In this document: positions 41,542 through 46,648 of the stretch, one piece after another
How positions within the stretch are numbered: the first letter of the stretch is position 1
How the letters are laid out: each line of letters starts with the position of its first letter
IMG/VR virus record: IMGVR_UViG_3300047550_004649
Coordinates: 1 to 49,559 of that record
Length of the DNA: 49,559 nucleotides
From: a virus
Strand: one strand, 5' to 3'
Notes under the pieces: model-generated
Seen by the model: only the letters and a program-made list of their open reading frames with translations
Databases searched by the model: none
What the model was told of the DNA's origin: nothing
Program-made: the position numbers and the translations under genes

Positions 41542-41717
41542 GCAGTCTCCTCTAGAAGTTCGGGATAGTATTGATTCACCTCTTCGGTCAATTCTTCATC
41601 AGAATACTTTGCATAACCCTCATCGAGATAATCATAACAGAGTTGGGTCATTGTTTTGAGATCCATGTCATCCAACATCTGCTGAATGAGTTGATCTTGA
41701 AGTTCAGTGCGGTTCAT
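41538..41717 (-). CDS. Small acidic helical protein (59 aa), coupled operon
   Basis: Reads MNRTELQDQLIQQMLDDMDL, then KTMTQLCYDYLDEGYAKYSD. The N-terminal MNRTEL is shared in style with the 52-aa gene two positions upstream (MTNRTELE), suggesting paralogues. Strongly acidic with C-terminal EELTEEVNQYYPELLEE. Recalled from several cyanophages, function unknown. ATGA overlaps on both sides. Confidence 0.75.
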   Translation of the reverse strand: MNRTELQDQLIQQMLDDMDLKTMTQLCYDYLDEGYAKYSDEELTEEVNQYYPELLEETA

Positions 41718-41869
41718 TTCAGAAGTTGGGTGAAGTTGTCAGTAACGATTTGGCAGGCAAGGTCTTGAACTTCGGAGAGGTAATCTGCCTGACCGAACTG
41801 AGATTCTAGCAGGCAGATCAGATCCTCTTGGATTTGTTCACGAACTGAAATAATGTCAGTTTGGTTCAT
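41714..41869 (-). CDS. Small acidic helical protein (51 aa), coupled operon
   Basis: Reads MNQTDIISVREQIQEDLICL, then LESQFGQADYLSEVQDLACQ. Helical, with two Cys. Its MNQTD start echoes the MNRTE/MTNRTE starts of its neighbours. Overlaps the next gene by ATGA and the previous one by a single base (TGATG). Confidence 0.7.
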   Translation of the reverse strand: MNQTDIISVREQIQEDLICLLESQFGQADYLSEVQDLACQIVTDNFTQLLK

Positions 41870-42027
41870 CAATCGTCTCCGAAGTTGTTGGTGAGGAAAT
41901 CTTCAAGTTCATCGAGTTTGGATTCACTTAGATTCCAAACATACTCACTGATCACTGTAGAGAGAAGGTCAGGATTTTCACGACACTTCTCATTCAAAAA
42001 GAACTCAAGTTCAGTTCGATTTGTCAT
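41869..42027 (-). CDS. Small acidic helical protein (52 aa), coupled operon
   Basis: Reads MTNRTELEFFLNEKCRENPD, then LLSTVISEYVWNLSESKLDE. The later part LESKLDELEDFLTNNFG-like helix pair resembles the ends of its neighbours. Probably a paralogue of the 59-aa gene. Overlaps on both sides (ATGA with 42024, TGATG with 41869). Confidence 0.7.
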   Translation of the reverse strand: MTNRTELEFFLNEKCRENPDLLSTVISEYVWNLSESKLDELEDFLTNNFGDD

Positions 42028-42233
42028 TTCAGAACGTGGCGATAGTCAATGGATTTGATGCACCAACCAGATGCAGCAGTGATCTCTTCTACAAGATCTT
42101 CCTCATCATCTGCTTCCCAGATTTGACCGATTGTTTCTTCGGTTACTTCTTTCTGATAGTCAGGGTCTACATCACCCCAAGTATCATCATCGGAGGAGAA
42201 ATCAAACTCGATGTAAGTAACTTGGAATTGCAT
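42024..42233 (-). CDS. Small acidic conserved cyanophage protein (69 aa), coupled operon
   Basis: Reads MQFQVTYIEFDFSSDDDTWG, then a helix and WEADDEEDLVEEITAASGW, ending CIKSIDYRHVLK. A beta-alpha-beta layout with a long acidic stretch; the ending 'DEEDLxEEIxxxxGWCIKSIDYRHxLK' is one I recall as conserved in cyanophages. The fold could mimic DNA by charge, but this is conjecture. Confidence 0.78.
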   Translation of the reverse strand: MQFQVTYIEFDFSSDDDTWGDVDPDYQKEVTEETIGQIWEADDEEDLVEEITAASGWCIKSIDYRHVLK

Positions 42234-42394
42234 CAGTCTCCAAAGATAGCGTGAATCTTGTTGCGAATGGTGTAGACATCTTCTGGATCATAGTCATCAT
42301 CATCCAGAGCATGACCCACAAAGTTATAGATCAGATCCCACTGATCTTCACTGAACAAAGCGCGGTAGATGTTTCGTGAGAGGGTGTCGGACAT
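42233..42394 (-). CDS. Small acidic protein (53 aa), first gene of coupled operon
   Basis: Reads MSDTLSRNIYRALFSEDQWD, then LIYNFVGHALDDDDYDPEDV, ending in a basic/hydrophobic helix (RNKIHAIFGD). The aspartate run DDDDYDPED could bind metal. It follows the GC hairpin at 42432-42451 and a weak TACATT box, and its stop overlaps the next start (TGATG). Confidence 0.72.
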   Translation of the reverse strand: MSDTLSRNIYRALFSEDQWDLIYNFVGHALDDDDYDPEDVYTIRNKIHAIFGD

Positions 42395-42431
42395 GAGGTG
42401 TCTCAGGAACAAAGGTAATGTAGAACGGATT

Positions 42432-42451
42432 GGGGGGCATTACAACCCCCC
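42432..42451 (-). terminator. GC hairpin ahead of the coupled operon
   Basis: GGGGGG/CCCCCC stem, 8-nt loop, 13 nt past the stop at 42464, preceded on the minus strand by the shared CTGGCACAAGGGGGG string. Confidence 0.45.
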
Positions 42452-42463
42452 TTGTGCCAGTTG

Positions 42464-42598
42464 TTAGAGTGTCACATTGCTGTTGACAAACTCATTCCAG
42501 GACTGCTCATTCTCTTCTTCATCCCGCATTTCAGGAATGTCGAAGATCTCACCAGGAGCATCAGCAATTTCAGACCAGAGATCAGTGTCAAAGTCCAT
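42464..42598 (-). CDS. Small acidic protein (44 aa)
   Basis: Reads MDFDTDLWSEIADAPGEIFD, then IPEMRDEEENEQSWNEFVNS, ending NVTL. Highly acidic, with almost no basic residues. It has its own module: TATACT box (42625-42630), CAACCAACCACACC leader, and a downstream hairpin. Function unknown. Confidence 0.68.
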   Translation of the reverse strand: MDFDTDLWSEIADAPGEIFDIPEMRDEEENEQSWNEFVNSNVTL

Positions 42599-42624
42599 GA
42601 GAGGTGTGGTTGGTTGACTCTTGT

Positions 42625-42630
42625 AGTATA
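42625..42630 (-). promoter_or_regulatory. -10-like TATACT box of the 44-aa gene
   Basis: CCTTATACTACAAGAGTCAACC then CAACCACACCTCTCATG on the minus strand, directly after a GC hairpin; same layout as at 38045 and 43165. Confidence 0.5.
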
Positions 42631-42632
42631 AG

Positions 42633-42658
42633 GGGCACCAGAGGCGGTTCCAGTGCCC
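42633..42658 (-). terminator. GC hairpin after the 155-aa gene
   Basis: GGGCAC/GTGCCC stem around a 14-nt loop, overlapped on its 5' side by the CTGGCACAAGGG string common to these spacers. Confidence 0.45.
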
Positions 42659-42670
42659 TTGTGCCAGTTT

Positions 42671-43138
42671 CTATGCTGTCACATAGTTAGGAATCTCAAC
42701 ACGCTCTACAGGACCACGGAAGTTCATCTTGTATGCTTTCCAGTTACCATTCAGGTCATACAGGTAAGCATACTCCTCACCACCAAGATTTCCACTCACA
42801 AACTCATCAAAACTGGTATGTGCAATGTCCAGTTCTTCTCCCCGCTCAGTATAATACAGCGGTTGAGGATCACGATCATTCTCATATTTCAGATAACCTG
42901 CTGCATCAGAAATGTATTCTCCGTCCTCATCACGAAGAGGAGAAGAATGATCCCAAGTACCACGGGTTCGCAGTGATGAGATACCACCACCATCAATGAG
43001 ATCCATAACGTCATCACGATCCTGATAATGCTCTACCAGAATCTTACCATTGTGCTCTACATAACCATCCCAGTGGCAGTAGACAGAAACCACTGAATGA
43101 TCAGGAAGTTCGTAACCAATGCGTGAACGGGTTCCCAT
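42671..43138 (-). CDS. Conserved phage protein of the MGTRSRIG family (155 aa)
   Basis: MGTRSRIGYELPDHSVVSVYCHWDGYVEHNGKIL (shown as two motifs: MGTRSRIG and YCHWDGYVEHNG) is the hallmark of a family found in very many phages and some cyanobacteria, with the Trp-Asp-Gly-Tyr turn and the following LVEHYQDRDDVMDLIDGG. The C-terminal half (DIAHTSFDEFVSGNLGGEEY, AYLYDLNGNWKAYKM) forms a second small lobe. No biochemical function is known to me. Own promoter-like TATACT box at 43165. Confidence 0.8.
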   Translation of the reverse strand: MGTRSRIGYELPDHSVVSVYCHWDGYVEHNGKILVEHYQDRDDVMDLIDGGGISSLRTRGTWDHSSPLRDEDGEYISDAAGYLKYENDRDPQPLYYTERGEELDIAHTSFDEFVSGNLGGEEYAYLYDLNGNWKAYKMNFRGPVERVEIPNYVTA

Positions 43139-43164
43139 GGTGTCAGAGGTGGGTTGACTTGATC

Positions 43165-43170
43165 AGTATA
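43165..43170 (-). promoter_or_regulatory. -10-like TATACT box of the 155-aa gene
   Basis: CCCTATACTGATCAAGTCAACCC before the ATG at 43138; directly follows the hairpin at 43171-43197. Confidence 0.55.
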
Positions 43171-43197
43171 GGGCACCGGAGAGTCTCCTGCGTGCCC
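43171..43197 (-). terminator. Two-part GC hairpin between genes
   Basis: Outer GGGCAC/GTGCCC and inner GGAGA/TCTCC pairs form one stem, 20 nt past the stop at 43218 and abutting the TATACT box of the next gene. Confidence 0.5.
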
Positions 43198-43217
43198 CGT
43201 GGACAGTTCTCAGAGTG

Positions 43218-43400
43218 TCACAGGAGGTCTTCGTACTCTCCTGATTCCAAAGCGTCTTCCAGAGCAATTACAAGACCGTCGAAATCTTCTGACGATGGTA
43301 GCACACCAATAAGGATGTCAACCAAATCACCGTACTCCTCACGCAGTTCGTTGAGGTATTCGGTGCGGGATTCGTAACCGTTCTCAGTGTAGATGGACAT
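43218..43400 (-). CDS. Small conserved protein (60 aa)
   Basis: Starts MSIYTENGYESRTEYLNELR and continues EEYGDLVDILIGVLPSSEDF to an acidic end (ALEDALESGEYEDLL). A helix-rich protein whose relatives I recall in both cyanophages and cyanobacteria ('YTENGYxxRxEYLxxLxEDYG'), suggesting host exchange. Its first 21 codons and leader are duplicated at 43753-43826. Confidence 0.75.
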   Translation of the reverse strand: MSIYTENGYESRTEYLNELREEYGDLVDILIGVLPSSEDFDGLVIALEDALESGEYEDLL

Positions 43401-43485
43401 GGTTGGGGTTCAGGTGTCGAACAAGGTCAATGTACTACGAGGTCTCATAGGTTCGCAATACCCCCTTGTGCCAGTTGTCAGAGTG

Positions 43486-43656
43486 TCACACCATGGCAGG
43501 TGACAAAGACACTTCAATTCTTTTCAGATTCAATCCAGCAAGTTGTGATTGCACACGCTTGCTGATTGGTTCAGTGGGTTCTTTAAGGCGTGAAGTTTCA
43601 TACCAAATAGTGCAGCAACCATCATAAGTCTCAACCTGAATACGAACGGTTTTCAT
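43486..43656 (-). CDS. Small basic protein (56 aa)
   Basis: Reads MKTVRIQVETYDGCCTIWYE, then TSRLKEPTEPISKRVQSQLA and ends VEVSLSPAMV-like. Beta-strand start with a Cys-Cys pair and a basic helix; one of few positively charged small proteins here. Leader GACACCATG. Not recognised. Confidence 0.68.
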   Translation of the reverse strand: MKTVRIQVETYDGCCTIWYETSRLKEPTEPISKRVQSQLAGLNLKRIEVSLSPAMV

Positions 43657-43735
43657 GGTGTCGAGGTGTCGAACAGAACAAATATAAGTCAGAAGAGTTC
43701 CAGTTGCTGTGTGTCTTGTGCCAGTGGTTGATCTG

Positions 43736-43804
43736 TCACAAGGAGATGGATTCGTTCAGATATTCGATGCGGGATTCGTAACCGTTCTCAGTGTAGATGG
43801 ACAT
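43736..43804 (-). pseudogene. Truncated copy of the 60-aa gene (22 codons)
   Basis: Reads MSIYTENGYESRIEYLNESI then SL and stop. The first 18 residues differ at one position from the gene at 43218-43400, then the frame leaves homology. The promoter-side leader is duplicated too. Remnant of a partial duplication, unless the 22-residue peptide is itself used. Confidence 0.75.
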
Positions 43805-43826
43805 GGTTGGGGTTCAGGTGTTGAAC
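43753..43826. repeat. 74-bp direct repeat, second copy (first copy 43349-43422)
   Basis: By my alignment 70 of 74 bases match 43349-43422, covering the 5' leader GGTTGGGGTTCAGGTG and the first codons of the 60-aa gene. Offset 404 bp. Confidence 0.85.
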
Positions 43827-43895
43827 GAAACCAACATAACCCCGATTTGGGTTGCTTTGAGGCAACATTGTGACACTTATCGAACTGTCATACCA

Positions 43896-44039
43896 TCAGA
43901 AAGGATCATACTCTTTAATGCTTACATGAATAGTCTCATCCCCTTCTAGGTCTAGGAGATCTTTCCATTCAATATCATGTACATCTAGATCATCATAGCA
44001 ATCAATGTCTAGAGTAACAATGACCCTGCGCTTCTGCAT
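43896..44039 (-). CDS. Small acidic protein (47 aa)
   Basis: Reads MQKRRVIVTLDIDCYDDLDV, then HDIEWKDLLDLEGDETIHVS and ends IKEYDPF. A beta-alpha-beta layout, with 'RRVIVTLDxxCYDDLD...WKDLLDLEGDE' a pattern I recall from cyanophages. Its spacer to the upstream gene is short (37 nt). Function unknown. Confidence 0.72.
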   Translation of the reverse strand: MQKRRVIVTLDIDCYDDLDVHDIEWKDLLDLEGDETIHVSIKEYDPF

Positions 44040-44076
44040 TAACATAAGAACTCGATGTGATGTGTACTAGATTCTA

Positions 44077-44232
44077 TCATGCGTAGTGGCGATATGCAAG
44101 ATCTTGATAGTCTTGCCCATCACGTGTATAATCCTCGTCGAGATCTGATGTGCCTAGTTCGGCATATGTGTCCTCGTCGAGATCCGCGTAATCGTTGCTG
44201 TATGTATAGTCGAGATCGTAGTCGTCGTACAT
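44077..44232 (-). CDS. Small acidic Tyr/Asp-rich protein (51 aa) with palindromes in its coding sequence
   Basis: Reads MYDDYDLDYTYSNDYADLDE, then DTYAELGTSDLDEDYTRDGQ and ends DYQDLAYRHYA. About one third Asp+Glu and eight Tyr. Two palindrome copies (44134-44142, 44173-44181) lie inside the gene and encode the repeated Asp-Leu-Asp-Glu. I recall similar Tyr/Asp-rich microproteins in cyanophages ending LAYRHYA, which supports a real gene. A 17-bp-spaced promoter stands at 44256-44284. Possibly a charge-mimic inhibitor; unproven. Confidence 0.68.
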   Translation of the reverse strand: MYDDYDLDYTYSNDYADLDEDTYAELGTSDLDEDYTRDGQDYQDLAYRHYA

Positions 44233-44304
44233 AACTCGTCGAGATAACTGTGTTTATTGTAGCATAAAACTCGACTAGATGCAAGTACTGCAGGTCTCGT
44301 CGAA
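44134..44304. repeat. Palindrome cluster 3 (core CTCGTCGAG)
   Basis: Exact cores at 44134-44142, 44173-44181 and 44235-44243; half or variant copies at 44209-44216 (GTCGAGAT), 44270-44278 (CTCGACTAG) and 44296-44304 (CTCGTCGAA). Spans the first part of the 51-aa gene, its leader and its promoter. Confidence 0.85.
44256..44284 (-). promoter_or_regulatory. Sigma70-type promoter of the 51-aa gene with a palindrome in the spacer
   Basis: TTGCAT (-35), 17-nt spacer, TACAAT (-10) on the minus strand; the spacer contains CTAGTCGAG, a variant of the palindrome. A perfect copy (44235-44243) lies between the expected start site (~44249) and the ATG at 44232. Confidence 0.6.
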
Positions 44305-44406
44305 ATTCACATAAGAATATATAGCAACTATAATATTATATTAACGTTATATTACAATCTTATAAGTCTTATGTGTGGGTCTGTGAACTTTTCGGCGGGG
44401 GTGGGG

Positions 44407-44435
44407 TTGACAAACTGCGCGTCTTATGCTATGCT
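44407..44435 (+). promoter_or_regulatory. Strong plus-strand sigma70 promoter without a plus-strand gene
   Basis: TTGACA, 17-nt spacer, TATGCT. The only consensus-like promoter on the plus strand that I noticed in this region. Its transcript would run through the direct repeats and antisense into 44655-45175. Confidence 0.55.
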
Positions 44436-44491
44436 CGCCTAACTCACAAGACCTAGAGGGGTTTATAAGCATTTAGAGAACATAAAGATCT

Positions 44492-44568
44492 GACCTTTAT
44501 GAGGTATTATAAGACATTAGAGAGTATTATAAGAACAAGACCCAGAGACCTTTATGAGGTATTATAAG
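44492..44568. repeat. 22-bp direct repeat GACCTTTATGAGGTATTATAAG
   Basis: Copies at 44492-44513 and 44547-44568, sharing GACCTTTATGAGGTATTATA plus AG, 55 bp apart; each contains the small palindrome ACCTTTATGAGGT. TTAGAGA strings lie beside them. Confidence 0.75.
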
Positions 44569-44654
44569 CATATAACACTAACATTATACAACAAAACAAA
44601 TTAGTATTATATGTTTTTTAACCTATTTTTTAATTGTTTTTATTTGAAAACAAT

Positions 44655-44795
44655 TTAATTACGACGCTTCAATTCATCAATTAAAAGATCTAAGTAAGCA
44701 TCAGCATCTGGTGTTTTAAAAAGAGCAGTATCTGAAATTTCACCAGATAGATCAGAATGGAGTTCTTCCTTTGTGTAGAATCCGTAGTCAGTCAT
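44655..44795 (-). CDS. Small acidic protein (46 aa)
   Basis: Reads MTDYGFYTKEELHSDLSGEI, then SDTALFKTPDADAYLDLLID and ends ELKRRN. Helical. The ATG overlaps the stop of the 127-aa gene (ATGA), so it is the last gene of the 45633-44655 operon. Not recognised. Confidence 0.68.
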   Translation of the reverse strand: MTDYGFYTKEELHSDLSGEISDTALFKTPDADAYLDLLIDELKRRN

Positions 44796-45175
44796 GCAAT
44801 ACCTGCCTTCTGTGCTTGATATTGATAATACTTATCCCATGCAATCTTTAGGGCATGTTCTTGATCTACTGCCCAGCAATAGACATAATAACCTGTCTCT
44901 CCAGTATGATACTTATATTCACTCTCAGATGGAATGGTTGCATCTTCTGGAGTCACCTGATAACTATAGGGTTCATCAGGTTTTGCATCATTAATATTCA
45001 CATACCATCCTTTCATACCAGGAGGATAGTCAGGTACATCATCTAATGCATACTCTTCAATTTGAGAACCTTCATAAACAAACTGTGCTTTTTCGGCAAG
45101 TTCTTTGGTAGAATAGACTCCAACAACATGATAATCGGAGTAATCACCTTCAGTCAGAATGTAGATTGTATTCAT
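44792..45175 (-). CDS. DUF7336-like protein (127 aa)
   Basis: MNTIYILTEGDYSDYHVVGVYST then KELAEKAQFVYEG is the DUF7336 pattern, a small alpha/beta domain common in phages ('YILxEGDYSDYxVxGVFS...AE'). The C-terminal half (TGETGYYVYCWAVDQEHALK) repeats a Tyr-rich strand and helix and ends YYQYQAQKAGIA. Function unknown. Second-to-last gene of a four-gene operon. Confidence 0.75.
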   Translation of the reverse strand: MNTIYILTEGDYSDYHVVGVYSTKELAEKAQFVYEGSQIEEYALDDVPDYPPGMKGWYVNINDAKPDEPYSYQVTPEDATIPSESEYKYHTGETGYYVYCWAVDQEHALKIAWDKYYQYQAQKAGIA

Positions 45176-45182
45176 GATAAGA

Positions 45183-45353
45183 TCAATAACCGTTCAGAAA
45201 ATCAGCAAGTGCTTCTTGATACTGTTCTTCAGTGTGAAAAGTACGAGCGCCAATGGTACAAGGAAAAGTACGCTTGGTCTTAGATGGAGTGCGAGTCTCC
45301 GATTCAGTGTAACCTTTCTGAAGCAGGTGCTGTGTGTAAGGATTGGAGGTCAT
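45183..45353 (-). CDS. Small basic protein (56 aa)
   Basis: Reads MTSNPYTQHLLQKGYTESET, then RTPSKTKRTFPCTIGARTFH and TEEQYQEALADFLNGY. The middle basic segment is followed by 'ARTFHTEEQYQEALADFL', a helix with Arg/His. Seven bases separate it from the next gene. Unknown family. Confidence 0.68.
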   Translation of the reverse strand: MTSNPYTQHLLQKGYTESETRTPSKTKRTFPCTIGARTFHTEEQYQEALADFLNGY

Positions 45354-45357
45354 AGTA

Positions 45358-45633
45358 TCAATAATGAAAACCTTCGGTCATTGCCCAATCATAAAGAATG
45401 GACTCAAGTTTTTGAAGAGAACCTGTGTACTCTTCATTTGCAATGTTTAGATACCAAGTGCCAAACTTGTCATCCCACAAAGAAATAGTCAGAAATCCAT
45501 CACCATAAGCATCATCCAATGATTCGGGGAGAGATTTGGATTTCTGTAGATTGTCAGGATACACATAGAAGACATCATCATTCTGAGAATCTTCAATGCG
45601 AACTGAGGAAAGTTGGAAGGAGTGAAAAGACAT
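45358..45633 (-). CDS. Uncharacterised protein (91 aa), first gene of a four-gene operon
   Basis: Reads MSFHSFQLSSVRIEDSQNDD, with strands VFYVYPDNLQ, FLTISLWDDKFGTWYLNIAN and a C-terminal helix (LQKLESILYDWAMTEGFHY). The layout is a small alpha/beta domain. Leader AAACCACACAATG with a GGGGC/GCCCC pair upstream, the same module as in the small-gene region. Family not recognised. Confidence 0.7.
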   Translation of the reverse strand: MSFHSFQLSSVRIEDSQNDDVFYVYPDNLQKSKSLPESLDDAYGDGFLTISLWDDKFGTWYLNIANEEYTGSLQKLESILYDWAMTEGFHY

Positions 45634-45703
45634 TGTGTGGTTTGCCCCTTGACTTCCATATCATACTACCTACCAAGGAAGCATGGGGCATGGGAGTGGA
45701 CGG

Positions 45704-46648
45704 TTAATCAAGTGTCATACGGATCTGCTGAGCAATGCGTTTGATGACTGGTACACTGACTGAGTTTCCAACCTGCTTATACAATGTCCCATCAGAAATT
45801 GATGGTAGAACATAAGAATCGGGAAATCCTTGAAGACGAAGACATTCTCTTGGTGTAAGTTTACGAATTCCATGAGAATCTTTAATAATTGGAACATTAT
45901 GTCCTCCTGTTCCCATGTTTGCAGTGAGAGTTGGACAAACATTCTTTTTGTTTTCTCTCACATATTGCCTTCGCCATTGATAGATTTTTGAGGGATCAGT
46001 TACATCATTTTTAAGTTTATCATACAATGGTTTTCCATCGTAATAGTACTTAGAATCAACTTGTTCTGAGTCTAGAAGATCCGAAACTGTTTTTGTCAAT
46101 GGAATTGAGTTTGGAAAAGAAAAACGCATACATTGAGAAAAAGATTTAAATCCAACGATGTAAATTCTCTCACGATTTTGTGGTACATTACCATATTCCA
46201 TCGTATTCAAAACTTTAAATTTGATATGGTAATCCAGTTCAGAAAGAATATTTTGAATCACTTGAAATGTTTTTCCAGAATCATGAGAAACTAGATTTTT
46301 TACATTTTCAAGTAAAAATCCAGATGGTTGTTTTTGTTTTAAAATTTCCGCAATGTAAAAGAATAGATTGCCTCGATTCTTTTCATCATCAAATCCTTGT
46401 CGATGACCAGCGATTGAAAATGCCTGACAAGGAAATCCTCCAAGAAGAAAATCAAAGTCAGGCAATGAATTTGGATCAATTTCACGAAGATCTTGAATGT
46501 GAAGTTTAGAGGTTTTGAAATTTAAATCATAGGTGATTTTACACTGTGGTTCAAAGTCATTCGAAAACACAGACTCAAATCCAGCAGACTCAAATCCAAG
46601 ACGAATACCTCCAATTCCAGCAAACAGATCTATCGTGCGATTTACCAT
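45704..46648 (-). CDS. DNA (cytosine-5)-methyltransferase, probable GCNGC-type modification enzyme
   Basis: All key C5-MTase motifs are visible: I DLFAGIGGIRLGF (7-19, AdoMet), IV GGFPCQAFS with catalytic Cys74, VI LLENVKNL (Glu114), VIII QNRERIYIVGF (157-167), IX KLTPRECLRLQGFPD (263-277) and X KQVGNSVSVP. The target-recognition region (~170-260) contains YQWRRQYVRENKKNVCPTLT then ANMGTGGHNVP, which resembles that of GCNGC methyltransferases such as M.Bsp6I as I recall it. The ATG lies inside the last codons of the endonuclease gene (ATGGTAA overlap), so the two are translated together. With its partner it makes a type II restriction-modification system. Confidence 0.95.
   Translation of the reverse strand: MVNRTIDLFAGIGGIRLGFESAGFESVFSNDFEPQCKITYDLNFKTSKLHIQDLREIDPNSLPDFDFLLGGFPCQAFSIAGHRQGFDDEKNRGNLFFYIAEILKQKQPSGFLLENVKNLVSHDSGKTFQVIQNILSELDYHIKFKVLNTMEYGNVPQNRERIYIVGFKSFSQCMRFSFPNSIPLTKTVSDLLDSEQVDSKYYYDGKPLYDKLKNDVTDPSKIYQWRRQYVRENKKNVCPTLTANMGTGGHNVPIIKDSHGIRKLTPRECLRLQGFPDSYVLPSISDGTLYKQVGNSVSVPVIKRIAQQIRMTLD

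Larger units (their letters stand above)
44310..44654. other. 345-bp A+T-rich noncoding region
   Basis: No gene seen. Holds an A+T palindrome (AATATAACGTTAATAT type, 44330-44356), a plus-strand TTGACA promoter, a 22-bp direct repeat and several TATTATAAG strings. Separates the two halves of the small-gene region; a candidate for a regulatory RNA or origin-like site. Confidence 0.5.

Noticed and set aside
42653-42999. Two plus-strand frames opposite the MGTRSRIG gene
   Set aside because: Antisense to a well-recognised phage family, with His/Gln-rich artefact sequence.
37553-44304. Palindrome clusters as a CRISPR array
   Set aside because: Units are 9-13 bp, unevenly spaced, with no constant repeat of 25-40 bp and no cas genes.
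36092-44654. tRNA genes in the noncoding gaps, common in cyanophages
   Set aside because: I found no stretch with acceptor, anticodon and T-arm together; GGTTCG-like strings at 43450 lack the rest.
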